From positions 1,454,995 to 1,518,994 of the forward strand of contig JAHBZH010000001.1 of assembly GCA_019635535.1 (NCBI GenBank): a DNA stretch of 64,000 nt. Direction: 5' to 3'. The notes under the pieces were generated by a model. It made no database searches, was not told where the DNA came from, and saw only the letters and a program-made list of their open reading frames with translations. Position numbers and translations under genes: made by a program. Of the stretch, positions 32,625-42,388 are shown one piece after another (within the stretch, counting starts at the first letter, position 1; each line of letters opens with the position of its first letter). The DNA comes from Sphingomonas sp. GTDB lineage: Bacteria > Pseudomonadota > Alphaproteobacteria > Sphingomonadales > Sphingomonadaceae.

Positions 32625-34286
32625 TCAGCCCTTCGCCTTCTTCCGCAGCGCCGCGATCGTGGTCGCGTTGGTGATCTGCTCGACGTCGGTCCTGAGGTGG
32701 AGGAGGCGGAGGCCCGTTTCGGCCAATGCGCGGTCGAGGGCGGGGGCGAAATCGGCGGTGGCGGTCACCGTTTCGGCCCAGCCGCCATAGGCGCGGGCCA
32801 AAGCGGCGAAATCGGGATTGACGAGCTGCGTGCCGGAGATGCGCGTCGGATAGTCGCGCTCCTGATGCATGCGGATCGTGCCGTAGCTGCCATTGTCCAC
32901 GACGAGCACGATCAGATTGGCCTGGTGCCGGATCGCGGTGGCCAGCTCCTGCCCGTTCATCAGGAAATCGCCGTCGCCGGCGACCGCGACGACCATGCGC
33001 TCCGGGAAGCGCAGGGCGGCGGCGATGGCGGCGGGCGGGCCGTAGCCCATCGAGCCGTTGGTCGGGGCGAGCTGGCTCGGGCAGGGTCCGTAGCGCCAGA
33101 AGCGGTGCCACCAGCCGGAGAAATTGCCGGCGCCGTTGCAGACGATCGTGTCGGCCGGGAGCTTCTCGCGCATCGCGGCGACGCACTGGGCGAGATCGAA
33201 GGTGGCGCCCTCGCGGGGCTTCGGCGTCGCCCAGGCCTGCCATTCGGCATGGGCCTCGGCCCCCGCGCCGAAATGGATGACCTCGTCGTCCCAGTCGGCG
33301 CAGAGCTCGGCGAATTCCATCACGTCGGCGCAGATCGGCAGATCGGTGCGATAGACCCGGCCCAGCTCCTCCGGATCGGGATGGACGTGGACGAGGATCT
33401 GGCCGGGATGATCGGGCGTGATCAGGGTGTAGCCATCCGTCGTCGCCTCGCCGAGCCGGGCGCCGACGGCGAGGATCAGATCGGCGTTCCTCACCCGCTC
33501 GACCAGCTTCGGATTCGGGCCGTAGCCGAGATTGCCGGCATAGACCGGGCTGTCGTTGGGGATCGAATCCTGCCGGCGGAACGCGACCGCGACGGGCAGA
33601 CCGATCCGCTCGGCCCATTCGGTGAAATGATGGGCGGTGCCCTTGCACCAGCCCGCGCCGCCGACGATTGCGACGGGCGCGGCGGCGTCCTTGAGCAGGT
33701 CCATCAGCGCATTGACGGCGAGCGGATCGGCGGCCTGGGCGAAGCGGGGGTTGCGCGGCCGGTCTTCGGCCTCGACCTCGTCCTTCAGCATGTCCTCAGG
33801 CAGGACCAGCACGACCGGGCCGGGGCGGCCGGCCATGGCGGTGGCCCAGGCCCGGGCGACATATTCGGGGATGCGGCGGGCATCCTCGATCCGCTCGACG
33901 CGCTTGGCCAAAGGACCGAACATCGCGCCGAAATCGACCTCCTGAAAGCCCTCCCGGTCGCGGTCGCCGCGCGCCACGTCGCCGATCAGCAGCAGCATCG
34001 GCGTCGAATCCTGATGCGCGACATGGACGCCGACCGCGGCGTTGGTCGCGCCCGGCCCGCGCGTGACGAAGGCCACGCCCGGCCGCCCGGTCATCTTGCC
34101 GTCGGCCTCCGCCATATAGGCGACGCCGCCCTCCTGCCGGCAGACGACGAGATCGATCGCCGGACTGTCGTGGAGGGCGTCCAGCGCGGCGAGGAAGCTT
34201 TCGCCCGGGACGGTGAAGATGCGGTCGCAGCCCTGCGCCAGCAGATTGTCGATCAGGATGCGGCCGCCGGTGCGCTTGCTGGTCAT
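32625..34286 (-). CDS. Thiamine-diphosphate enzyme, acetolactate-synthase-like
   Basis: A 553-residue three-domain ThDP enzyme. The cofactor-activating Glu is in VVCRQEGGVAYMAEADGKM. The central domain has VAIVGGAGWCKGTAHHF. The ThDP/metal site is VVAVAGDGDFLMNGQELATA, followed by VDNGSYGTIRMHQE. The layout is that of IlvB, but close relatives include glyoxylate carboligase, oxalyl-CoA decarboxylase and benzaldehyde-type enzymes. No small subunit (IlvN) is adjacent, so I do not call it IlvB. It is alone on its strand, with a 250-residue orphan gene ending 10 bp upstream. Confidence 0.75.
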   Translation of the reverse strand: MTSKRTGGRILIDNLLAQGCDRIFTVPGESFLAALDALHDSPAIDLVVCRQEGGVAYMAEADGKMTGRPGVAFVTRGPGATNAAVGVHVAHQDSTPMLLLIGDVARGDRDREGFQEVDFGAMFGPLAKRVERIEDARRIPEYVARAWATAMAGRPGPVVLVLPEDMLKDEVEAEDRPRNPRFAQAADPLAVNALMDLLKDAAAPVAIVGGAGWCKGTAHHFTEWAERIGLPVAVAFRRQDSIPNDSPVYAGNLGYGPNPKLVERVRNADLILAVGARLGEATTDGYTLITPDHPGQILVHVHPDPEELGRVYRTDLPICADVMEFAELCADWDDEVIHFGAGAEAHAEWQAWATPKPREGATFDLAQCVAAMREKLPADTIVCNGAGNFSGWWHRFWRYGPCPSQLAPTNGSMGYGPPAAIAAALRFPERMVVAVAGDGDFLMNGQELATAIRHQANLIVLVVDNGSYGTIRMHQERDYPTRISGTQLVNPDFAALARAYGGWAETVTATADFAPALDRALAETGLRLLHLRTDVEQITNATTIAALRKKAKG

Positions 34287-34295
34287 GGACACACC

Positions 34296-35048
34296 CTAGG
34301 GCTCTTCCGCGCGGCGGGGAAGATTCGGATCGGAAGTTGACGAACCTGACGCCCCGTCGGGGAGGGGCGCCCCCTCCGCGACGCGGGCGCATTCGGGCCG
34401 ATCCTCCTCCCCGAAGGGGTCGTCCGCGTCGAGATCATCCCCGTCGCCCGGCTTCCGGAAATGGCGGAAATCCTCCCAGCCGTCATCGTCGTCGGGATCG
34501 GGAATATTGTCGAAGGTCAGGCGCGGGCGGCCCGCTTCCTCGTTCAGCGCGTCGCTGCGCACCCATGCGAGCAAGTCGCGCAGGTCGAGGGCGATGCGCT
34601 CCGGATTGCCGGCGCGCGCGACCCGGTCGAGATGCCGGCCGTAACGGCCCGGATCGCGATAGCGCATCAGGAACATGGCGAGCCCGTCATTGTAGCGGCG
34701 ATGCTCGCCGACCTGCTCGCCCTTGTAGAAATGCGGGACGGCGACGCCGTGAATGCAGCGGTTGAACGCCTCGTCGGAAATGCGGCGCACGGCGTTGTCG
34801 AGCGCGTTGTCCCAGGCATAGCGGAAGCTTTGCGCCTCCGGCCGCCGGGCCAGCGCATAGGCGCTTTCCGGCGACATGCCGACGCGGCGGCAGGCATCGC
34901 GCACGCAGCCGCATTCCGCGAGGACGCGGATGAAATCGGTCTGGCGCTCCGGCGTCCACCCGTCGCGGCGGGAACGGAGTGGCACGGGGGCGAAGCGGGA
35001 AGCGGGGTGCGCCTTCTTGCCGGCGCGAGGCGATCGTTTCGTGGTCAT
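34296..35048 (-). CDS. Orphan protein with an HTH-like N-terminal half
   Basis: A 250-residue protein of unknown function. A basic start (MTTKRSPRAGKKAHPASRF) leads to a helical block (WTPERQTDFIRVLAECGCVR, DACRRVGMSPESAYALARRP) that reads like the homeodomain-like DNA-binding part of phage terminase small subunits. FRYAWDNALDNAVRRISDEA follows. The tail is acidic (DPDDDDGWEDFRHF, DGDDLDADDPFGEED). The last ~25 residues are translated from the dispersed repeat at 34332-34366. Confidence 0.55.
   Translation of the reverse strand: MTTKRSPRAGKKAHPASRFAPVPLRSRRDGWTPERQTDFIRVLAECGCVRDACRRVGMSPESAYALARRPEAQSFRYAWDNALDNAVRRISDEAFNRCIHGVAVPHFYKGEQVGEHRRYNDGLAMFLMRYRDPGRYGRHLDRVARAGNPERIALDLRDLLAWVRSDALNEEAGRPRLTFDNIPDPDDDDGWEDFRHFRKPGDGDDLDADDPFGEEDRPECARVAEGAPLPDGASGSSTSDPNLPRRAEEP
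34332..34366. repeat. Dispersed repeat, copy 2, inside a gene's 3' end
   Basis: CGGAAGTTGACGAACCTGAC plus GCCCCGTCGGGGAGG, near-identical to 8796-8830. Here it forms part of the coding sequence of the 34296-35048 gene. Confidence 0.6.
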
Positions 35049-35181
35049 CCGCGGATTAGAACATATACGGTATGCTGTAGGAAAGTATTTTTACCGATTT
35101 GGTTTAAAAATGGATCGTGGACTGGTGTGATAATGCCCGTTCAGGGTGGATTGCGGACGGCAGAGGTGGCAAAATGGGACG

Positions 35182-35553
35182 ATGAGATCACGGTCCGAAA
35201 AGCTCCCGAAAGGACGCAGCTACCCGCTCAAGCCTTCGCTATTGGAAGCGGCAGTGGCGGATAGCGGGCTTTCCCTGCCGGTTGAGCTCACCCAATGGGA
35301 TCGGTTCGATCATGCGTTCCAGGCCGACTTTCTGCCCAATGGATGGCCGAAGCGCGCTGAGCATGAGCTCATTTGGGTGCATTGCCGTGCCGTGCCGTCC
35401 GAGCGCGCGGCGGAATCGCGGGCCAAGATGGAGCAGGAGATCATTCCGCGCTTCATTCAGTGGGCCCAAGATATAGAAGCCCACGATTTGGCTTCCCCGG
35501 TTCGGCGAGAAAAGCAGATTTTTCGGGCGTCACTCGACGATTGGCTGCGCTAG
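35182..35553 (+). CDS. Orphan hypothetical protein (123 aa) in a low-GC patch
   Basis: A 123-residue protein with no family I recognise. It is Trp- and Arg-rich (LTQWDRFDHAFQADFLPNGW; IPRFIQWAQDIEAH; FRASLDDWLR), likely a compact soluble fold. The flanking and coding DNA is clearly AT-richer than neighbours (for example the run near 35080-35110), which suggests recent acquisition. The start at 35182 is tentative; a GTG/ATG further upstream (35146) is in frame. The 133 bp before it hold only AT-rich sequence. Confidence 0.5.
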   Translation: MRSRSEKLPKGRSYPLKPSLLEAAVADSGLSLPVELTQWDRFDHAFQADFLPNGWPKRAEHELIWVHCRAVPSERAAESRAKMEQEIIPRFIQWAQDIEAHDLASPVRREKQIFRASLDDWLR

Positions 35554-35684
35554 CGCCCACGGCCGCAACGGGTCGAACGCAGGCAAACCATAGCGAGAAC
35601 GGCGCATCATATTGACAACAATGTAAGTCCTTGACCTGTATCGCGGCCGGGCTAAGGCTTGGCGGCGAACCTCAAGGGAGAGCG

Positions 35685-35990
35685 ATGATGACGACCAAGA
35701 GCGAGATGGCGACCAAGCTCAACGCGGCCGGCGCCTATCTGCCGGGCAAGAAGGTGAAGCTCGACTTCGGCGACGAAGGCGCGGTTATGCTCGACGGCAT
35801 GGCCGGCAATGTCAGCGAAGATGCCGGCGATGCCGACACGACGATCAAGGTCGCCTGGTCCGACTGGCAGGACATGGCCGACGGCAAGCTCGACGGCATG
35901 ACCGCCTTCATGCAGGGCAAGCTGAAGGTCGAGGGCGACATGTCCAACGCGATGCAGCTCCAGGGCGTGCTGGCGAAGATCCGGTCCTGA
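35685..35990 (+). CDS. SCP2 sterol-binding-fold protein
   Basis: A 101-residue protein with the SCP2 pattern: a beta/alpha N-terminal part (VKLDFGDEGAVMLDGM), then DADTTIKVAWSDWQDMADGK and the signature MTAFMQGKLKVEGDMSNAMQ, with a lipid-tunnel-forming last helix. Stand-alone SCP2 proteins bind lipids or acyl chains. AAGGGAG precedes the start. It is monocistronic. Confidence 0.82.
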   Translation: MMTTKSEMATKLNAAGAYLPGKKVKLDFGDEGAVMLDGMAGNVSEDAGDADTTIKVAWSDWQDMADGKLDGMTAFMQGKLKVEGDMSNAMQLQGVLAKIRS

Positions 35991-35999
35991 CGGACCGCT

Positions 36000-37052
36000 T
36001 CATTCATCGTCCCGCGTCGCCGGCTCGTCGGCGGCGGCCGGCTGCGGTTGAACGGCATCCTCGGGCGCCGCCCAGCCCCCGAATCTGAGCCTCGGCGAGA
36101 AGGTCAGTTCCCGGCACGCTTCGTAACGCGCGCGGATTTTACCGGCGGCGACGTTGTTCGTGCCCGTCGTCGGAATCGCACTGGCGATTTCGATGTCGAT
36201 GGGCAACAGGCCGCAGGACGTACGGATGATACCGTACAGGACGCGGAACGGGGCCTGCCCTATCCGATCCGGAAACCGGACAAGGCCTTCGTTGGGATTG
36301 TCGAACAAGGATGTCCTTGACAGCCCCAGGCAATCGACGGCGTTCTCGACGGTGCGGATGGAAGTTATCGTACCGCTCGGCCCGGGCGCGCATGCGGGCC
36401 CTTCGGGGGCTTGCGCTTCCGACAGAATGGTGAGCGCAAGTACCTCCTGGCTCGAACGATAGACCGCCGCGCCGCGATGCAGGCCGTCGATCGACGCGGC
36501 GGCGAGTCGCAGGAAATGCCACGCCGCCGATGCCAGGTTTCCCGACCTGGCCGATCGGGCGAATTGCGCGGCATGCTCCCGCGGCAAGGCCGCCAGCACC
36601 AATCGCGCGACCTTGTATTCCAGTTGCGGCAGATCGGATTCGAACAAAGCCGCATAGGTGTCGCAATTCTGGTCCGCGTCCTCGGGCCAATCTGCGCCGC
36701 GGACCGAAGGGGCCAGTTCGGAACAAATATTCCATTCATTGTCGCCGGTTTCATCGCGGTCATATAGATGAGCTGCCAAATAGTTGATTTCGCTGGATGC
36801 ATTTTGCAGATAGCTGATGAACGCATCGGCCTCTTTTCCATCCTGGATGGTCGCGTTGCCGACCCGCGACGCCAAGGCGACGATCATGGTAAGACGAAGC
36901 AGTTGCAGCTGTTTGGAATTGCTTGCATCGAAGAGACGGCGGTCCATCAGTTGACCTGGATAGCCGCCGCTGTGACGCAGCTCTCTCAAAGGTATGGTGC
37001 AGGCCTGTGCCAAAAGCGCGGCAATGATGATCATCCCTGCCCGGAATTTCAT
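36000..37052 (-). CDS. Predicted lipoprotein of unknown function
   Basis: A 350-residue protein with a lipobox (IIIAALLAQAC) and no family I recognise. It is largely helical (LRLTMIVALASRVGNATIQD; YKVARLVLAALPREHAAQF) with several cysteines late in the chain (CAPGPSG, CLGLS, SCGLLP, CREL) that may form disulfides. The stretch is AT-richer than neighbours, like 35182-35553. It converges with the SCP2 gene 9 bp away. Confidence 0.55.
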   Translation of the reverse strand: MKFRAGMIIIAALLAQACTIPLRELRHSGGYPGQLMDRRLFDASNSKQLQLLRLTMIVALASRVGNATIQDGKEADAFISYLQNASSEINYLAAHLYDRDETGDNEWNICSELAPSVRGADWPEDADQNCDTYAALFESDLPQLEYKVARLVLAALPREHAAQFARSARSGNLASAAWHFLRLAAASIDGLHRGAAVYRSSQEVLALTILSEAQAPEGPACAPGPSGTITSIRTVENAVDCLGLSRTSLFDNPNEGLVRFPDRIGQAPFRVLYGIIRTSCGLLPIDIEIASAIPTTGTNNVAAGKIRARYEACRELTFSPRLRFGGWAAPEDAVQPQPAAADEPATRDDE

Positions 37053-37334
37053 GATGATTCTCCCCCGCCATCCAGAATATCATGAAAATACGCAGTGAAA
37101 ACACATCTTGTCAGGCGAAAAGACTATTGCCTTCATTTCCGACGAGTTTGACTTCGGTTCTCCCTGTCTTGGGAGGAGAGGAAGGAAGGTTGTTGCCGCA
37201 ATGCGGCGGCATATGCCGGGCGAAGCATGTCGCGGGGACGAGTTGGCGAAATCGGAATATGTGCCGCCGGTATCGCTTTTTCCGTCAGCTTCATTTTGAT
37301 AAGATCGCCATTCTCCAGGCGAAGGAACGATGCC

Positions 37335-38072
37335 ATGACTCGTGGCCTCTATCTGCTGTTCGCGGTGGTTGCGTATTCCGTCTTCTTTGCGACGTTTCTC
37401 TATCTGATCGGGTTCGTCGGCAATCTTCCCCAGTTGCCGCGAACGGTCGATCACGGGCCGGCAAGTCCCCTGGCCATGGCGGCGATGGTCAATATCGCCC
37501 TCATCGCCTTGTTCGGCCTTCAGCACAGCGTGATGGCGCGTCAGGGTTTCAAGCGGGCCTGGACACGGATCGTGCCCGAGCCGATCGAGCGCAGCGTCTA
37601 TGTGCTGCTCGCCAGCGCCGCCCTGATCCTGCTGTTCTGGCTGTGGCGGCCGATGCCGGCGGAGGTGTGGCGGGTCGAGAATGGGGCGGTCGCGGCCGTG
37701 CTGTGGGGCCTGTTCGGCCTGGGCTGGCTGATCGTGCTGCTCAGCACCTTCCTCATCAACCATTTCGAGCTGTTCGGGCTGCAGCAGGTCTACCTGCACG
37801 CGCGCGGCCGGACGGGGCAGGCGCCGCGCTTCCGCACGCCCTTCTTCTACAAGGCGGTGCGTCACCCGCTTTATGCCGGCTTCTTCCTCGCTTTCTGGGC
37901 GACGCCGGCGATGAGCCAGGGCCATCTGCTGCTCGCGCTCGGCATGTCGGCCTATATGCTGATCGCCATCCGCTACGAGGAACGCGACCTGGTCGGCCTG
38001 TTCGGCGCGGATTACGAGACCTACCGGCGCGACGTGGGGATGCTGACGCCCCGGCTGCGCCGCCGGACCTGA
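37335..38072 (+). CDS. Methanethiol S-methyltransferase-like membrane protein (MddA family)
   Basis: A 245-residue membrane protein with about six helices. The conserved cytoplasmic motif FYKAVRHPLYAGFFLAFWAT, then PAMSQGHLLLALGMSAYMLI and AIRYEERDL, matches the isoprenylcysteine-methyltransferase/NnrU superfamily and specifically the MddA pattern. MddA methylates methanethiol to dimethyl sulfide. It has a methionine operon in the same window but is far from it. The start at 37335 has GAAGGA upstream; a longer frame from 37227 is not supported. Confidence 0.7.
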   Translation: MTRGLYLLFAVVAYSVFFATFLYLIGFVGNLPQLPRTVDHGPASPLAMAAMVNIALIALFGLQHSVMARQGFKRAWTRIVPEPIERSVYVLLASAALILLFWLWRPMPAEVWRVENGAVAAVLWGLFGLGWLIVLLSTFLINHFELFGLQQVYLHARGRTGQAPRFRTPFFYKAVRHPLYAGFFLAFWATPAMSQGHLLLALGMSAYMLIAIRYEERDLVGLFGADYETYRRDVGMLTPRLRRRT

Positions 38073-38148
38073 AAGCCGGTTCGACTTCCCTTGACCGGAC
38101 CGGGCGGCGCTGACTATCGCGAAGGTCCGGTTCAAGGGAGCGCGATCC

Positions 38149-38856
38149 ATGAAGAAAATCTATCCCGACGCGGCGGCGGCGCTGGACGGGCTGCTGTTCG
38201 ACGGCATGACGATCTGCGCGGGCGGCTTCGGCCTGTGCGGCATTCCCGAGCGGCTGATCGACGCGATCCAGGCGAGCGGCGTCAGGGATCTCACCATCGC
38301 CTCCAACAATGCCGGGATCGACGGCGAGGGGCTCGGCAAGCTGCTCCGATCGCGCCAGGTGAGGAAGATGATCTCGTCCTATGTCGGCGAGAACAAGGAG
38401 TTCGAGCGGCAATATCTGGCCGGCGAGCTGGAGGTGGAATTCTGCCCGCAGGGGACGCTGGCCGAACGCTGCCGCGCGGGCGGCGCGGGCATTCCCGGCT
38501 TCTACACCAGGACCGGCGTCGGCACGCAGGTCGCCGAGGGCAAGGAGGTCAAGACTTTCGACGGGCAGGATTATATCCTGGAGCGCGGCATCCGCGCGGA
38601 CCTTTCGATCATCAAGGGCTGGAAGGCGGACGAAAGCGGCAACCTCATCTTCCGCAAGACCGCGCGCAACTTCAACGCGCCGATGGCGACGGCGGGCAAG
38701 ATCTGCGTGGCGGAAGTGGAGGAGATCGTGCCGGTCGGCAGCATCGATCCCGATCACGTCCATTTGCCCAGCATCTATGTCAAGCGCCTGATCCTCGGCG
38801 CGCCCTACGACAAGAAGATCGAATTCCGACTGACCCGCGAAAGGGAGGCCGCCTGA
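38149..38856 (+). CDS. scoA: 3-oxoacid CoA-transferase subunit A
   Basis: A 235-residue CoA-transferase alpha subunit: [52 protein letters not shown] and [17 protein letters not shown]. With ScoB it moves CoA from succinyl-CoA to acetoacetate-type acids. Its stop overlaps the next start (TGATG). Confidence 0.93.
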   Translation: MKKIYPDAAAALDGLLFDGMTICAGGFGLCGIPERLIDAIQASGVRDLTIASNNAGIDGEGLGKLLRSRQVRKMISSYVGENKEFERQYLAGELEVEFCPQGTLAERCRAGGAGIPGFYTRTGVGTQVAEGKEVKTFDGQDYILERGIRADLSIIKGWKADESGNLIFRKTARNFNAPMATAGKICVAEVEEIVPVGSIDPDHVHLPSIYVKRLILGAPYDKKIEFRLTREREAA

Positions 38857-39119
38857 TGGCTCAGCCGTGGTCCCACTATCAACGCGTGATCATCGAAACC
38901 TACAAAGCGAGAAAAGCTGGGAAGTCATCGCTGATCCACGCGCGCCCGATCGGGGGTCAACCCTTTCCTACCGACATGGATGTCGAATGTTCTCGTGAAA
39001 TGAGGAAGCGTCATCCCGTTGGCACAAAGTTTCGCATTTATGCGAAAGAGACTGATCGCGAAGGTGGAAAGCCGTTTCTTTATACTCACTTTAGCTGGCC
39101 ATATGAGGTGGTAGAATAA
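38856..39119 (+). CDS. Orphan 87-residue protein wedged between scoA and scoB
   Basis: An 87-residue basic protein I do not recognise: [20 protein letters not shown], then [40 protein letters not shown] and [12 protein letters not shown]. The fold looks beta-rich with a positively charged face. It starts in the scoA stop (TGATG) and ends in the scoB start (TAATG), so it is built into the operon's coupling on both sides. Its GC content is clearly lower (near half) and its codons are unlike the flanking subunits, pointing to insertion of foreign DNA. Confidence 0.7.
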   Translation: MAQPWSHYQRVIIETYKARKAGKSSLIHARPIGGQPFPTDMDVECSREMRKRHPVGTKFRIYAKETDREGGKPFLYTHFSWPYEVVE

Positions 39120-39775
39120 TGCCCTGGGACCGCAACCAGATGGCCGCGCGCGCGGCGAAGGAGCTGCGCGACGGCTATTATGTCAATCTCGGCATCGGCA
39201 TCCCGACGCTGGTGGCGAACAACATTCCCGCCGGCATGGAAGTGACGCTGCAGAGCGAGAACGGGATGCTCGGCATCGGACCCTTCCCTTATGAGGACGA
39301 GGTCGATGCCGACCTGATCAACGCCGGCAAGCAGACGATCAGCCAGCTGCCGTCGTCGTCCTATTTCGGCTCCGACCAGAGCTTCGCGATGATCCGGGGC
39401 GGGCATATCGACCTCACCGTGCTCGGCGCGATGGAGGTCGCGGAAAATGGCGACATCGCCAACTGGATGATCCCCGGCAAGATGATCAAGGGCATGGGCG
39501 GCGCGATGGACCTGGTCGCCGGCGTCAAGAAGATCATCGTGGTGATGGAGCACACGTCCAAGAACGGCGATCCCAAGTTCATCCCGGAATGCACGCTGCC
39601 GCTCACCGGCAAGAATGTCGTGGACATGATCGTCACCGATCTCGCCGTGTTCCAGCGGCCGGACCATGACAGCCCGTTCCGGCTGATCGAGCTGGCGCCG
39701 GACGTGACCGCCGAGGACGTCGCGGCCAAGACGACCGCCCGCTACGCGCCGCTCGCCGCCGCAGCCGACGCATGA
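39119..39775 (+). CDS. scoB: 3-oxoacid CoA-transferase subunit B
   Basis: A 218-residue beta subunit. [19 protein letters not shown] and [16 protein letters not shown] carry the catalytic Glu (EGxxG-type SENGMLG). [19 protein letters not shown] and [20 protein letters not shown] follow. It overlaps the following sulP start by 4 bp. Confidence 0.93.
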   Translation: MPWDRNQMAARAAKELRDGYYVNLGIGIPTLVANNIPAGMEVTLQSENGMLGIGPFPYEDEVDADLINAGKQTISQLPSSSYFGSDQSFAMIRGGHIDLTVLGAMEVAENGDIANWMIPGKMIKGMGGAMDLVAGVKKIIVVMEHTSKNGDPKFIPECTLPLTGKNVVDMIVTDLAVFQRPDHDSPFRLIELAPDVTAEDVAAKTTARYAPLAAAADA

Positions 39776-41403
39776 TGGCGGCGGAGGACTTCACTCCGAA
39801 GCTCCTCACCACGTTACGCGAAGGCTATGGCGCGGCGCGGCTGCGCGCCGATCTGGTCGCGGGCCTGACCGTCGCCATCGTCGCGCTGCCGCTCGCCATG
39901 GCGCTCGGCATCGCCAGCGGCGCGAGCCCGCGCGAAGGGCTCGTGACCGCGATCGTCGCCGGTTTCCTGATCTCGGCGCTCGGCGGCTCCCGGGTCCAGA
40001 TCGGCGGGCCGACCGGCGCCTTCGTCGTCATCGTCGCCGGCGTGATCGCCATGCACGGTTATGCCGGGCTGGTGCTGGCGACGCTCATCGCTGGGCTGAT
40101 CCTGATCGCGGCGGGCTATTCGGGGGTCGGGCGGCTGATGCGCTTCGTGCCCATGCCCGTCATCACCGGCTTCACCGCCGGCATCGCGGTCATCATCGCC
40201 TCCAGCCAGGTCGGCGACTTTTTCGGGCTCGACGCGGGCGAGGTGCCGGCCGAATTCGTCGAGAAATGGATCGCCTATGCCCGCGCGCTCGGCACGCTGA
40301 ACTGGGCCGCGCTCGGCATCGGCGCGGGCACGCTGGCGTTGATCCTCGCGCTCCGGCGCTTCGCGCCGCGCGTTCCCGCCTATCTGGCGGCGATCATCGC
40401 CAGCGCCGTCGCGGTCTGGGCATTCCATCTGCCGGTCGAGACGGTGGGCAGCCGTTTCGGCGCGATGCCGGTCGGCCTGCCCTGGCCGCGCCTGCCCGAT
40501 CTGTCGCTGGCGATGATCCGCGACGTGCTGCCGAGCGCCTTCACGATCGCCTTCCTCGCCGGGATCGAGGCATTGCTCTCGGCGTCCGTCGCCGACGGCA
40601 TGACCGGATACCGCCACCGGCCGGGGCAGGAGCTGGTCGGCATGGGCGCCGCCAACATCGCCTCCGGCCTGTTCGGCGGCCTGCCCGCGACCGGCGCGAT
40701 CGCGCGCACCGCCACCAATATCCGCGCCGGCGGGCAGACGCCGATGGCGGGCATTTTCCACGCCATCTTCCTGTTCCTCTTCTTGCTGATCGCCGCCAGG
40801 GCGATCGGCCATGTGCCGATGGCGGCGCTGGCCGCCGTGCTGCTGATGGTCGCCTGGGGGATGAGCGAAAGCGAGCGCTTCGCCGCGCTGCTGCGCAGCG
40901 ATCCCGGCGAGCGCGCGCTGCTGCTGCTCACCTTCGCGCTCACCGTCTTCGTCGACCTGACCGTGGCAATCGGGGTGGGGGTCACGCTGGCGGCGCTGTT
41001 CTTCATGCGCCGGATGAGCGAAACGGCGGGCCTCGTCGCGGTCGATCCGGACGAGGATCCGCAGCAGCGGGCCAGGCTGCCGGAGGGAGTCGAGGTGTTC
41101 CGCTTCACCGGGCCGATCTTCTTCGGGGTGGCGAGCGAGATGCTGGAGGCGTTCCGGCGGATCGGCCGTAGCCCGCGCGCCGTGATCCTGCGGATGGAGG
41201 AAGTGCCCTATATCGACGCGACCGGCGCTTCGGCGCTGGAGACGTTCGTGCGCCAGGCGAAATGGTCGGGGACGGAGGTCTGGCTGTGCGGCCTGAGGCG
41301 CGGGCCGCTCGACTTCCTGGCCCGGATGGAGCCCCGATATGCCGGTGCGCGGCGCACGCTGACTTACGCAGGCGCGATCAGGCGGCTAAGCGCGGCAGCG
41401 TGA
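39772..41403 (+). CDS. SulP-family anion transporter with STAS domain
   Basis: A 543-residue SLC26/SulP permease: [60 protein letters not shown] TM1-TM3 core, then TAIFHA-like late helices, and a C-terminal STAS domain (~440-540; [37 protein letters not shown]). It carries sulfate, bicarbonate or other anions; the substrate is not predictable. It is fused to the CoA-transferase operon by overlap with scoB and with the epimerase downstream. Confidence 0.9.
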   Translation: MMAAEDFTPKLLTTLREGYGAARLRADLVAGLTVAIVALPLAMALGIASGASPREGLVTAIVAGFLISALGGSRVQIGGPTGAFVVIVAGVIAMHGYAGLVLATLIAGLILIAAGYSGVGRLMRFVPMPVITGFTAGIAVIIASSQVGDFFGLDAGEVPAEFVEKWIAYARALGTLNWAALGIGAGTLALILALRRFAPRVPAYLAAIIASAVAVWAFHLPVETVGSRFGAMPVGLPWPRLPDLSLAMIRDVLPSAFTIAFLAGIEALLSASVADGMTGYRHRPGQELVGMGAANIASGLFGGLPATGAIARTATNIRAGGQTPMAGIFHAIFLFLFLLIAARAIGHVPMAALAAVLLMVAWGMSESERFAALLRSDPGERALLLLTFALTVFVDLTVAIGVGVTLAALFFMRRMSETAGLVAVDPDEDPQQRARLPEGVEVFRFTGPIFFGVASEMLEAFRRIGRSPRAVILRMEEVPYIDATGASALETFVRQAKWSGTEVWLCGLRRGPLDFLARMEPRYAGARRTLTYAGAIRRLSAAA

Positions 41404-42365
41404 AACTATTGCTGACAGGCTCGTCCGGCTGGCTCGGCCGGTTCCTGGCGCCGCGATTGCGGCGGGACGGCCATGCGGTCGTCGGCCTCGACGTGGCGCC
41501 CGGCGCGGACACCGACATCCTGGCATCGGTCGCCGACAAGGCGGCGGTGGAGCGCGCCTTCGGCGAGCATGGCATCGAGGCGGTGATCCATGCCGGCGCG
41601 CTGCACAAGCCGGACATCGCGCGCTATCCGGAACAGGCGTTTATCGACGTCAACGTGAGCGGCACGCGCAACCTGCTCGAAGTGGCGGTGGCGGCCGGGC
41701 ACGACCGCTTCGTCTTCACCTCGACGACCTCGCTGATGATCTGCGAGGCGATCCGCGCCGGCAAGGCGGGCGGCGCGACCCGCGCGGCCTGGCTGACCGA
41801 GGAATTCGGCCCGTTGGAGCCACGCAACGTCTACGGCGTCACCAAGCGTTCGGCCGAGCAGCTCTGCGCCATGTTCCACCGCGAGCACGGCATCGCCGTC
41901 GCGGTGCTGCGCACGGGGCGCTTCTTTCCCGAGGAGGACGACACGCTGCGCGATCTTGCCGGGCCGAACGTCAAGGCGAACGAGTTCCTCAACCGCCGGC
42001 TCACCGTCGAGGACGCCGCCGAGGCCCATGTCGCCGCGCTGGAGCAGGCGCCGGCATTGGGATTCGACACCTTCATCCTGTCCGCGCCGCCGCCCTTCGG
42101 CGAGGCGGAGGCGGAGGAGCTGGTGCGCGACGCCCGCGCCGTCATCGCCCGGCACTTTCCCGAGGCGCAGGAGGTTTACGCGCGGCGTGGTTGGACGCTG
42201 CCGGCCCATATCGACCGGGTCTACGATCCCTCTCGCGCCGAACGACGGATGGGCTTTCGCTGCCGCACCGACTTTCGCGCGGTGCTGAACGCCGTGGAGC
42301 GGGACGGGCAATTGCCCTTCGTTCACGATCCCTCTTATGTCTCGCCCAAGGAATCGGTGGGCTGA
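41400..42365 (+). CDS. NAD(P)-dependent extended short-chain epimerase/dehydratase
   Basis: A 321-residue extended SDR. The Rossmann motif TGSSGWLGRFLAPRL (GxxGxxG form), the dinucleotide-binding Asp (VGLDVAP), and the catalytic YGVTKRSAEQL (YxxxK). FTSTTSL supplies the Ser/Thr. Substrate unknown. GTG start overlapping the sulP stop by 4 bp. Confidence 0.85.
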   Translation: MKLLLTGSSGWLGRFLAPRLRRDGHAVVGLDVAPGADTDILASVADKAAVERAFGEHGIEAVIHAGALHKPDIARYPEQAFIDVNVSGTRNLLEVAVAAGHDRFVFTSTTSLMICEAIRAGKAGGATRAAWLTEEFGPLEPRNVYGVTKRSAEQLCAMFHREHGIAVAVLRTGRFFPEEDDTLRDLAGPNVKANEFLNRRLTVEDAAEAHVAALEQAPALGFDTFILSAPPPFGEAEAEELVRDARAVIARHFPEAQEVYARRGWTLPAHIDRVYDPSRAERRMGFRCRTDFRAVLNAVERDGQLPFVHDPSYVSPKESVG

Positions 42366-42388
42366 ACCGTCCGGCAGGGAGGAAACGG

